Shown: piece by piece, positions 12,601 through 24,000 of the stretch
How the letters are laid out: the number at the start of each line of letters is the position of its first letter
Position numbering within the stretch: position 1 is the first letter of the stretch
From: Edaphochlamys debaryana
Lineage: Eukaryota > Chlorophyta > Chlorophyceae > Chlamydomonadales
Assembly: GCA_016858145.1 (NCBI GenBank)
Contig: JAEHOE010000026.1
Location: 868,001 to 932,000, forward strand
Length of the DNA: 64,000 nucleotides
Direction: 5' to 3'
Notes under the pieces: generated by a model
Databases searched by the model: none
What the model was told of the DNA's origin: nothing
The model's input: only the letters and a program-made list of their open reading frames with translations
Translations under genes and position numbers: made by a program

Positions 12601-13442
12601 GAGCCGGACAGGAGCAGATGGGACCAGAAGTCCCAACTCTCTTCGAAGTTGTTCTCATCCTCCCTCTTCATTTTCAGCATTATTGAGAGGGCGGCGCCCA
12701 CAGACGCCACCGCCTTCGCCGCTCCTTCGTCGACCCCCTCATATCCTCCCAACGCCAGCGCCAGTCGAGACCAGTGCTCCAGCAACCCGCTCTCAGACAG
12801 CTCCGTCTCCAGCAGGGAGAGCACGGGCCGCCGTGCATCCGGCAGGGCGTAGCGCTCATAGAAATCTATCATTGTGCCCAGCATGTTGCTTGCCTCCTGA
12901 AGAAGGACGAGGGATGAAAGCACCAAGCGGCGTGGGGGCCGGGGCCGAGGGGGGCCCGCCGGCGGGGGCAGCAGGGCGGAGGACGCAGCGGCCAGCAGGG
13001 GGCAGAAGGCGCGGAGCGTGTGGGTCTTGATCAGGGCCGTGCAGAGCTCCAGGGCAGTGCCAGAGCTGAGCTTGTGCTCAGTCACTGCCCTGTCAATGTC
13101 CACGAGGATGACCGCGAGCTTGGGATGCAGCGAGGCGTAGGCCGTGCGCTGGGCATCGCTGATGCCGGGGGCTCCAGGCGCGGCACGCCGCAGCGCCAGC
13201 CCCAGCATGATGACCAGACCGGTCAGGCCCTCATCGCCGACCGCTTCAAGCGTGTTAGGCAGAAGCGTGCTGAGCGCCTCGCAGGCTGCGTTGATTTCCG
13301 TGGGCGACCAAGCGCATGCATCCCGGCCGTTTGCGAGCTTGAGCGCCTGCCGGCCCATGGACCTCAGCGTATCCAGAGCGCGTTCTTCGAGCGTTCGCAC
13401 TCTAGCTGGGGCCGCCCGGGGCGCCGAGCTGCGTGGCGGCAT
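9690..13442 (-). CDS. MYND-3: MYND zinc-finger family protein, intact copy
   Basis: Exons 13442-11603, 11364-11283 and 11091-9690 join in phase (introns in phases 1 and 2) to about 1,107 residues with no stop. Exon 1 has the family N-terminal helical region, exon 2 the SVDTLHALPAGYLGAFEALI helix pair, and exon 3 begins with the YRYLLTHSRAADVASLAG signature and ends with the MYND finger (CSNPAC, CGGC, YCGHDC, GHAREC). With MYND-1 this is one of only two copies in the window without a disabling change. It starts 544 bp from the divergent ankyrin-HET gene, so the two may share a promoter region. No enzymatic domain is visible; a role in protein interaction through the MYND finger is inferred from the family. 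Confidence 0.8.
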
Positions 13443-13986
13443 GGTGGAAAAGCACTACTCTGTCGCCAGCTTGCCAAGCGGGTCTGTGACGTAAGCTTGC
13501 GGCATGACACCCTATATACAGCGCGGATGTGCGGCTGGGCTTTGCTGAGGGGCCTCGATACTCCGGCACAACGCGTCTGCAAAATACACATGCTTGGCTG
13601 CCCGCCCAGCCCGCGCACTCTCGGCCCCCCAACAAGCTACCCGCTCAACCCTTAACCCTTCGAAGTTCAGCCCCGCACTCGATGGTGCGTGCTCCTCTGA
13701 CGGCCCTTCAGTCTCCCCTCACAAAAGCGCCGGGGCCGGGGGGATGGGTACTTTCGCCACGGTGCCCGATCAGCACCGAGGCCTCACTTAGTAGGCCCTT
13801 CAGGTCATGCACACCCGCACCCGCAGACTAATATTACTACGTAAGCTCAAACTACTGCCTTGACGATACGCAGCACTGAGACCCGTGCCTTTGCAGGCTG
13901 AACATCAGGCGAACATGGGCCCTCTCTTGCAGCGTTAACACGTTTAGCCTGAGGCGCCTTTGTTTCGCGTAGCAACAACTCAAATA
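13443..13986. promoter_or_regulatory. Divergent intergenic region between MYND-3 and the ankyrin-HET gene
   Basis: About 540 bp separate the two divergent start codons. It must contain both promoters unless one gene has an upstream non-coding exon. I see no TATA-like box or other site I would defend. Confidence 0.45.
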
Positions 13987-15039
13987 ATGGTTAGGCTGAG
14001 CCCACACCGCGATGACCGGGAGCGGCGTCTATCGGCTCGCATGTCGCACGGGAGTTCTGCACCGGCGTCTCCTCTAGCCCTCGCAAGCAGCCGCTATCCG
14101 CTTCCCGGAAGCGACACCGGGCGTGGTCAGAACGGCGGCAGCCCATCCTCCCCGTCGGGGACCTCCCCACGCCACGCCTGGCCAGGCCCCCACACGGCGC
14201 CCGCCCCCGGCACCAAGTCCTTCACCAACCCCAACCTGCAGCCCCGCCCCCTGAGCCAGACCAGCAGGGGCAGTAGAAACGATCCGGACTCGACTGCTTC
14301 GTCCTTCAAGGGCGTGGTCGTCGCGACCTCTCCGTACATCCGGGGCCCCCGGATCGTCGGGCTGAACTCCTCCAGCCGCGCCCCCGAACCCGGTCTCAGC
14401 AGCGGCCTGCCTCACGTGTGCCACGTGCTTGCCCAGGACGACTTTGGCGTTGACCTGCGGCGCTCCCACTTTTTCCGTAACGCGAGGCAGCTGCGCGTGG
14501 CTACCGTACAGTCCGAGTACGGATCCAGCGGCGGCAGCGAGGAGGTGGCGGGCCGGACCTGGAGCGGCACGGGCGCGGCGCTGGGGGCCCGGTCGCCGGG
14601 AGCCCCAGCCCCGGTGCGGGCGCCTCCCCGCTCTGCCTGGGCGAGCTCCGACCGCTCAGGCACGCCCGTGCGGAACCCGGACGGCTCCGCCACGGCCTCC
14701 GCAGCCGCAGCGCCCGGCGTTAGCGCCCCGCTTCGGAGCCGCTTCACTGCTGGAGAGCTCCACACGTCCTCCTCGCCGCCCATGCCTCAGTCGCCGCTGC
14801 AGCCAGGCACGCCCACCGGCAGCAACCCCGCACCGCCGTCCTCGGCGGACGAGCGAGAGCGGGAGGGGGAGCTGCTGGGGCGGGGGCGGGGCCGGGGGGA
14901 CTTCTCCCCGAAGGCGGGGCAAGGGGTGGCGGTGGCGGCGGCAACGGGGCCGGCGCTGCAGGCGGCGGCGCATGCGGGTGACCTTGCGGAGGTGGAGCGC
15001 CTCCTGTCGGCAGGGGTCGACCCCAACACATCTGACCCG
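13987..15039 (+). other. Ankyrin-HET gene exon 1: disordered N-terminus plus first repeat cap
   Basis: This is the only long exon of the 5' half (351 codons). It is rich in Ser, Pro, Gly, Ala and Arg with no recognised domain until the last 30 residues, which form an ankyrin cap (LQAAAHAGDLAEVERLL). The donor is GTAGGA at 15040. There is no signal peptide or transmembrane segment, which suggests a cytoplasmic or nuclear protein. Confidence 0.7.
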
Positions 15040-18000
15040 GTAGGAGGTAGCAAACGGAAGCAGCGGGGTGGAAGCAGGAAACTTCCGGTCCTATCCTTTT
15101 ATCAAAGACGTTGACCCTGTGTCATGTGGCCCAAGCTTGCCCGCCGCTACCTCCTGTTTACACCTCCTGCCCCCTGCTCCGTCCGCATGTGTCAGGCGGG
15201 GCGCACGGCTCTGTTCCTGGCGGCGGCAGAGGGACACGAGGGAGTGGCGAGGGCGCTGCTGCGAGCAGGGGCGAACCCAGATGCGCCGAGCCGGGTAGGC
15301 CACAGGGGCTTTTGGGTTTGCGCGAAGAGGCACCGCCAGGTGCCGGGTGCAAGCAACGCACGCCGGGAAAGCGCTCACCCCTGTGTTCATCTTCGTATGT
15401 GCCTGTGATGCTGCTCCGCTGCAGGTCGGCTACGGGCCGTTGGGCGTGGCAGCAGCTCGGGGTCAGGCGGCGGTGGTGCGGGCCCTCATTGGGGGGGGAG
15501 CTCGACTGGAGTCCACGGACCGGGTGCGGAGCTGCGCGCACCGGCCGATTCTATAGCGCCCCTTATATTGCGTCCCTTCTGAACTCTTGTGGCGCATGTG
15601 GGACGTCCCGTCGCGTTTCCTGGCTTTGCCCCTGGCCCGTTCGTGGCGACACCCCCGTATAGAGACCCAGCCACACTGGCTTCAGCTGTCGGCGACTGAC
15701 CGTGCGCCGTTGCCCATCCTGGTGTCCCCCCTCCAGGACGGCCGCACGCCGCTGCTCGCCGCGGCGCTGCGGGGACACGTGGACGTGGCTCGGGCGCTGC
15801 TGCAGGCGGGTGACAGGGGGCGATGAGCTGGCGGGGTCGGGGAGGCGAGGAACGATGAACAGTCACCTGTGGACCTGTTGTCTTTTGAGGGTGGGCAGCG
15901 TGCATGCTGTCGCGCATTATGCACAGCCCACCCCGGGCTCTCTGTCGCTAACACTGCCTGCCCCGCCTCCTCCGTGCCCAACAGGCTGGTGCTTCACCCG
16001 AGGCTGCAGCGGCGGTGGGTCCCTGGGAATGAAGCATGGGGAAGAGCATAGTACGGAGAGGCCAGAAGCGGCATTGTAATAGCCCATTGGCAGTTGGTTT
16101 GGCCCACTGACTCGTCCATCGCTCCCAACGGCCAGGGCGGCGTACGGGCGCTCCACCTGGCAGCCCGAGGGGGCCACGTGGATCTGTGCCGTACACTGAT
16201 GCTGGCGGGGGTCCAGGAGGACGCCGTGGACGTGGTGGGTAGGGGCCGGGGTGGGGGTCGGTAGGCTGAGAGTCGGGAAGGGAAGAGGACGGGAGCCGTA
16301 CGGCCAGGGGAAGCAATGAACATGGTAACGCAAGGTGGGGCAGCCGGGAGCTGGGAGCTGCTCCGTAAATCAAAGTCAATCCGTTGCCCCCATACTCACA
16401 TGCATCTCATGACGTGCCCGGCCCTTGCCCGGCTGCAGGACGGCCGCACTCCGCTGGCGCTCGCCGCTGCCTCCGGCCACGGCCCGGCCGTGCAGGCTCT
16501 GCTGCTGCTCTCCGGCGGCGCCGTCAAGGACCTGGCGGACAAGGTGAGTGGCTGCATGCACAGCCTCGGGTCGTGAGACTCTCGAGTGCAAAGTCCCTTG
16601 CAACTTGGGTAGGCAGCCGCTCTCTGCATCCCTCCACTCTTGCCAAGCCGAGGATGGCGTGGGCCCCACTCAGGGCGGCCGCACGGCGCTGGCCTTGGCT
16701 GCGGAGAAGGGCAGCGCTGAGGCGGTCAAGGCCCTGCTGGCAGCGGGGGCCAAGCTGGACCTGGCGGACGTGGTGAGGAGCCTGGCTGGCCTTGCTCTAG
16801 CATCCAGGCACCTGGCCCGGACCTATCGTCTTGTTCCGTTCTGCATGCTTCCGCTGCGACCTACACCTGGCTGGCCTTGCTGCAGGCCTTGAGCCACGCC
16901 TGCGGGTTTTGAGGACAAGACACAGACTGAGCCGCCTGTGGAGAGGCTCACGCAGCTGCTGACGGCTTTAATTGCTTGATGCCTGGATGCTTGGTTAACG
17001 GTACTTGCCATGCATCTCCTCCCCGCCAATCCAGGACGGCTACACACCCCTCCACCTGGCGGCGCGGCAGGGCAACACGGAGGCAGCCCTGGTGCTACTA
17101 GCAGCAGGGGCCACGCCCAGCGCCCCGGCCAAGGTACAGTGGGCGGCTCCTGGGAGGGCGGGGACGCAACAAGCTCGCATCAAACTGGGAACTGGGCTGA
17201 AAGGGCACGCCACCAGGCATACAGTTCACCGCTGGCCCCTTGCCCCCCCGACCAGGATGGCTCCACGCCGCTGTCCCTCGCGAGAGCCAACTGCCACACG
17301 GAGGTGGTGTGGCTGCTGCGACAGCAGGTGAACGGGGCTTCGGGCGCGTGGGCGAACGGTGACTGTGCTCAGGCCGGCTCTTCTGCCTTAAGCCTACTCA
17401 TTCGCCCCATTCCCGCAGCAGCAAAGCGCGGGCGGCGCTGGGTCTGGTGGCGGCGGCAGTGCCCAGGGGAATGCCGCCGAGGTAGGCCCCTGGTTTCGGG
17501 GGTATCACCCGCGCACTCGGCCCCCTCTTGCACTGAAAGCAAGCGTAACCAGGTCCTGCGAATCACTTTACCTTTTGGCCCTCCTCCCACATACCCAGCC
17601 CCAGGCCCGGTCGGGCCAGGGCTCTCCCGCCAAGCGAGGACAAGGCACCCCCTCCGGCGCTACCGCCAGCTCCGATGTCGGGTCCACCTCCTCCGCCTCC
17701 GCCGCAGGCGCAGCCTCCAACCCACAACAGCCGAAGGGCCAGGCCCGCGCCCGCGCGCCCCCGCCCGACCCCCTGGCCCCGCAGCTGCTGGCGGCGGTGG
17801 TGGGGGGCGACCTGGGGGAGGTGCAGCGGCTGCTGGCGGCGGGGGCCAGGCCGGACGCGGCGAGGGACCAGGTGCGGCCACGTAGAGGGCTAAAGGGGTG
17901 CTTTTAGGAGCTGTGGTTGAGAGGGGCTGGGTGCGCTGACGTTGAGGAGGGTTCAGGGCTGTTTGGGAGTGCGCATGCTTGGACGACATTGACGCATGCC

Positions 18001-21000
18001 CCTCGCTCTCATACCTTCTTGCCTCCCCGCCTTCCTCCTCACCCGGCCTCCATGCTCGCAGTCTGGTCGTAGCGTGCTCCTGCTGGCTGTGTCGGGGGGC
18101 CGGGCGGACGTCGTGGCGGCCCTGGGCCAGGGCGGAGCGGCGGTCAGCCGGGCCGACAAGGTGCGGGGGGCCCCAAGGGACGCATGCATGGCTCACCACC
18201 GTACCGCCTGCCTAAACGCCAAGCGCCATTCCTATTCTCCGACCTCCTACGCTCCCCCGCGGCTCTGATGCGCCACCCTGACGCCTGCCACCAATGCCTG
18301 CCACTTGGCACCACTCCCTGCCCCGCCCTCAGGCCGGCCTCACGCCCCTCCACGTGGCGGTGTCCCTTGGGCAGCTGGCCGTGGTGCGGGTGCTGGTGGA
18401 GGCGGGGGCGGACCCACGGGCCGCGGACAAGGTGGGTGGGCGGGGGCCCAGCAGGGCCGGGGCCTGTCGCGATCTGGGCTGCGCCGGGATGGGCTCCTTC
18501 CTAGAGGGGGGGCCTTGGGGTGGGCGCGGACCCTATCATGCCATAGTGCTCTGGGAGCTGGGACAGTACCTATGTCATGAGTCGCACCGACTGACCTGAC
18601 CTGACCTGACCCCCTGACTGTGCCTTTCACGGTAACCCGCAGGAGGGCCGCACGCCGCTCCTACTGGCCGAGGCCCAGGGGCTGCAGGAGGTGCTGCAGG
18701 CGCTGCAGGCGGCGCCCCCGCGGGCCCCGAGCACGCGGACACCACCGGCCGCGGCCCAGGTGCGTCCCGCCCGCTCCTGTATCGATCGAGGGAACCCCAG
18801 CTCGCTTACGGCGCATCTTCGAAACCTCCTTCTTCCCTTAACTCTTGTGTCTTGGTCCCCAATGCACCCACCAAGGTCGCGGCCAAGCCCGCACCCGCCG
18901 AGCCTCTGGCCCCGGAGGAGCGGCAGCGCAAGGAGGCGGCGGTGATGACGGCCATCCGCCGGGAGCTGCAGCAGCTCATGCGGGGCAGGACGGCACGGCG
19001 GCAGGCGGCCCAGGCAGGCGGCGGCAAGGGAGGCGACGGCGCCGCTGACGAGGCGGATGCGGCCGCCAGCGTGTGCCGCAGCGGCGGCTCTATGACCACG
19101 GCCTACACCATCGACCAGGTCAGTTGTTGAGTTGGTTGGTCGTTGGAGGTTGGGTGGCGGCTGACCGTTGAGGTGCGTGGTTGACGGTTGGTGGTTGGCG
19201 GTTGCATGCGCAGTCGATGCTGGCGAGCCTGGCCAAGGACAAACAGTGGGAGGAGCTGCCCAACGCCATCCGGGATCTGGACGAGGCCATGCCGGGGGAG
19301 ATCTCCAGGTCGGTCGGGTCCGGATCTTACACGGGTGTACCGGCAGGTTGCGGTTCGGCTGTTACTGCTTAACGAGAAGTCGAAGCCGAGGGGAGGCACG
19401 CGTGAGGAAAGGACCGGTGCGGAACGCAAGCCCCTTCCAATCCCGCCGAGGCGGGTCGCTCCCTGTCGCGCAGGGTGCCCATGCGCTTGATCAAGGTGGA
19501 TGCCATACTCTCGTGGGACGAGCTGCCCGTGTACGAGGAAGTGTCGCCCGAGGACTGCATGGACCTGCCGTACACCGAGGTACGATGCGGCACCTATCAT
19601 CTGGCACCTCGCCCGCCTTCCTCGATCCTGACTCGTGCACTGCCTTGGACGTGCCCCCACATCTCCTTCACCTCTGCTCCCCCTCCATATCCTCAGGTGG
19701 CCGAGCGGGAGCTGTGGTCCCAGACGGCTGTGCTGAGCTGGCGCTGGGGCGCTCAGAAGCCGGGCAGCTACACTCCCGGGTGGGTGGGGGCAGGGCAGGC
19801 CAGGATAGGACAGGGCAGGACAGGAGAGGGCAGGACACATGGGCGTCGGTGCTGGCTCCGGGGCGAGCTCCCACGTGGTTCTGCTGCCATGCGCTCACCA
19901 GCGGGGTCCTGGAAGCCGCAGAGCATTAAGGCCTTGAATGCCTCTGCCCCACTCCTCCGTTCCAACACACCACCACGCGGTTTCCCCCCCTCCATCCCCC
20001 CAGGTTCTCCCCCATGCTGGGCCCCCAGTTCAGCGAGTTCAAGCTGGGGCTGCAGCAGCTGAGGGCCTCCTCGGGCGGCGGCATCGCATGGGTTTGGATC
20101 GACTGGTGAGCCGGGCCATCATGCGTACACACCCACAACCATGCTTTGGCAACCCCACCCCACTCAAATTTGGCGGCTTTCGTGAAGCCTGACGACCCTA
20201 ATCGATCCTGCCCTGTCTTGCCTCCTCCAGCCTCCAGGTCTTGCGTGGCTCAGTACTCCTCCGGCTCGTCCTCTCCAGCCCTCCCATCAGCTGACCTACC
20301 CTCCCCTCCCCTCTCCCACCCTTCCCTCTGCCGCCCCCCCAGGTCCTGCGTGCCCCAGTACTCTGCCGGCTCCTCCACTCACACAAGTTGCTCCCATATA
20401 TTTCCCGCCCCCTCCCACCCTTCCCACACCCCCAGGTCCTGCGTGCCCCAGTACTCCGCCGGCTCCATGACCGAGGTCATGCGCTCCAAGGCCTTCTACG
20501 CCCGCGCCCGCGCCTGCCTGGTGGTGCCCACCTACGAGCCCCTGCCGGACGGGGGCTTCGCCAAGCTGCTGCTGGCCAGGGCCAGGTGGGGGGTTGACAA
20601 CGGGGCCGGCAAAGGGCGCTGCATCCGCTTTCGCTCCTTCATTTGGGAGGGCAAGGCATCCGCCCGTGGGACTTGCTTGCCCTGGGCGACACGTCTGCGG
20701 ACCATTTCGGTAGCCTGGACAAGCCTGCACTGCCCACCCCAACTACGGTACCATCCCCACCTCCCCTCCCTCAACCTCCCCTCCTCCACCTCGCCCAGGC
20801 GCTTCCTGTCTGAGCAGTCGAGCAAGGGCTCCGCCTCCGCCGCCGCCAACGTGCTGGGCGCCATGCTGGACAAGGAGCTGGTGGCCTCGCGCACCTACTT
20901 CAGCCGCGTGTGGACGCTGGCGGAGCGCATCGCGCGGTTCGGGCGCGAGGAGCAGCTGTGCCACTGGATGAGCCTGGAGGCGTGGCTGGGCATGCTGGTG

Positions 21001-24000
21001 GGTGTGGGGGAGGGGAGGGTGAGGGGGAGGGAGAGGGGATGGAGGAGGGGGGAAGGGGAAAGGATCATGAGGCGGGGGAGGGGGGTGGAGATGGGCCGCT
21101 TACCAGTATTCACACCTTTCCCAAGAGCGCCGCGGTTACAGTGCACAAGCTTAGGCAGCCGCCCAGCCTCCCCACCCATGTCGCCTTCCCCCCCCCCCCA
21201 GGCCGATGCCATGCTCAGCAGCACGGTTGACGCAGTCAGCATACCTTGTCAGCCCAGGCCCCCTTCCCCCCCCCCCAGGCCGACGCCATGCTGAGCAGCA
21301 CGGAGGACGGCACCGCCTCCGCCATGTACCGCAAGCTGCTGGGGCCCACGGCGGGGCGGCTGCTGGAGGAGGTGGTGGGGCCGCTCACCACAGCGGTGCA
21401 GGTGCGGGGGGCTGCCGGCTGCAGAGGGGCTCTGTGTGTGAGGAGCGCCGGAGTCGCAACGGGGGGGTGCGGGAGGGTCTGTGTTTGGGTGTGAGGGCGC
21501 CGTCTTAGCGGGGCCGGCGGTGTTAGGTACAGCTTGCTTGGAGCCTGCGTACGACCTCTGCTGTTCGTTTTTCTCCTTCTCCTGACCCCTGCAGACCGCC
21601 AGCATGCACGCCGTAAAGGGGCTTGAGCAGCAGGTGCGGGGGACGTGGGTGAGGGAAGGGAAGGAGGAAACGGGGGATGTGGCCATGGCCTTCCTTCCGC
21701 ACGCCCCGCCTCACACGGTACCCTTCGCGCATGTGCACGGCTTGCTTACCGGACTCCACCACCCCTCGGCCGCTTGCCTCATCCACCCCTTGCCCCCCTT
21801 GTTCATCACCTCGCTGCTCCCCGAGAAGTCCGCCATCCCCACCCTCGCTCAACCCCTTACCCCCTTCCTCCCCCCCAGGTGGCCCGGCTGTTCATGGCGG
21901 GGGTGGACGTGTGGCGCTCCGCCTCCCGCCTCAGCGAGGCCCCCACCACGCAGTGGCTGGCGGCCTACCTGGGGGAGATAGACGCGGGGGGGTACCAGGT
22001 GGGGCCGGGGGGGCCGTGTGTGAAGGGCTGGCTGCTCGTGAAAGCGTAGGCGCGGCGTGCGGATGGGAGGAGGAAAAGTGGGAATGTTGGGGGCCAGTGC
22101 GGGAGGTGGAATGTGGCGCGGTTGCCGTGTTGTGATGCTGCTGCCCGAGATGCTGAAGCATTGCATGCTTACTGAGTATGCGGCATCCTCCCCAAAACCC
22201 CAGGCCTGGAGCGAGGCGGACAAGGTGTGGGCCATCTACTCGTACTTCTCGTGGAACCGCCGCACGCAGGTGGGGAAACGGAGGGAGGGGAGAGGGGGGT
22301 GTCATTCCGCCGGGTCTACATTGGCACACCAGCTGAGGTGCTTACTGCCCCAAGCTTGGGCCCGGCCACCGGCCTCCAGGCCTTCCTCCCCACTACCGTG
22401 ACCACCCGGGCCCTCATCAACATTTGCCTCGATCCCCTCCCAACCCCCCTGCTTGTTCCCCTTCAACCAAAGGACGAGGCGGGTCTGATTGAGGCCATTC
22501 GGGACCTGGTCCGTGTGGTGGGGGGCGGCGGCGAGGCGGAGACGGCGCTGCTGGCCTCCGTGGCCGTCAAGCTGGATCTGGGCGAGCGGCTGCTGGCGGA
22601 AGCTGCCCGGATCGCGGAGGAGGAGGCGCGGAAGCTGCCGGAAGCTGGCCGGAAGGCGGCGGAAGCTGCCCGCCGGAAGCAGCTGGAGGAGGCTGTCAAG
22701 CTGGAGCTGCAGGCGCTGGCAGCCAGCGGCGCAAACGGAGGCGGGGAAGGGGGAGGGGGACGGGGTGTGAGGCGGGGCGTCAGGTCGCCAGCACAGAGGC
22801 TGCTGGAGGCGGCGCGTGTGGGGGACGAGCCGGAGGTGCAGCGGCTGCTGGCGGCAGGGGCCAAGCTCAGCGCCGCAAACGAGGTGCGAGAGGCGGGGGC
22901 GGGGCAGGGCGGGGCGGGGCGGGGTGTGAATGATGGCGGTGACTTGCAGTGTGGGGGTCCTGCTATGACCTCATGACGTTAGTGAGGATCTCGCCCAGCA
23001 CCCACACCAGTTAACCTCCTCTGCTGCGCCCCTTGCCCTCGTACGCCCTTGCACCATCCCCCCCAGGCCGGCCGCACCGCCCTCCACGGGGCGGTGGAGG
23101 GGGGGCAGGTGGGCACCCTGCAGGCCCTCATCCAGGCGGGGGGCGACGTGGAGGCGGCGGACAAGGTGCGGCAGGCGGGGTCCAGAGGCGTCCCTCTCGC
23201 TGAGGAGAGACTGCGAGGATCTTGCCGTCTTTTTTCAGCGCCTCCCAGACCACCCAGTACCCTCTGGGCTAGACCTTGACGCTCCGTCTCGCGTCCCCAC
23301 GGTGCCTGGGCAATAATAGCAGCCTGCCTGATGCGACCCTTGCCGGCTACCCCTGACGGTGCCCTCCCCTCCACCTGCCCGCATCTACCGATACACAGAG
23401 CGGCTGGCGGCCCCTGCACATGGCCTGCACCATGGGACGCGTGGAGGCGGCCCGGGTGCTGCTGGCGGCAGGGGCGTCCCCTCAGGCGCCCGGAGAGGTG
23501 GGCCTGGGGTGGGCCTGGGGAGCAGCGTTAGGGAGGGCGCCCTGATAGTGTCACTCTGTCTGGAGCCCCTACCCCAGGTCCTCTTGTCTTACACCTTACC
23601 TCTTGGCTTAACGCCTTGCCATCTGCCCCCCAGAACGGTGTGCTGCCGCTGGCCCTGGCCATCCGCTCCCGCCGCGTGGAGCTGCTGCTGGTGCTGGGGG
23701 AGGCGGGGGTGGACCTGGACGCACGGGACGAGGTGGGGAAGGGAGGGGGTGGGAAAGGCTATCTTAGCTTGGGGTTTGGAGCGCGCCGTGGGGTGGGTGG
23801 GTGCAGATGGAATGGGGGGAGAGGTCTTAGCTGGGATTTCGAGGCGGGCCATGGGGGCGTCGAGGGCAGCCCGGTGGGGGCACTTGCGGAGCAGGGGCTG
23901 GGGGCTCGGGTCGGTGGTCGGACAGGACCGTGCAGGCGGGGAGTTGCAGCGCTCTCCCTTCTTGTTTTCGACGAACACGGCAGCCCTGCATGGCGTCACA

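Noticed and set aside
13960..13986. Start of the ankyrin-HET protein at 13960
   Set aside because: That codon is TTG. The first ATG in frame is at 13987.
19776..19840. G-rich degenerate tandem run in an ankyrin-HET intron
   Set aside because: Simple purine-rich drift of the AGGACAGGGC type inside an intron; no further structure seen.
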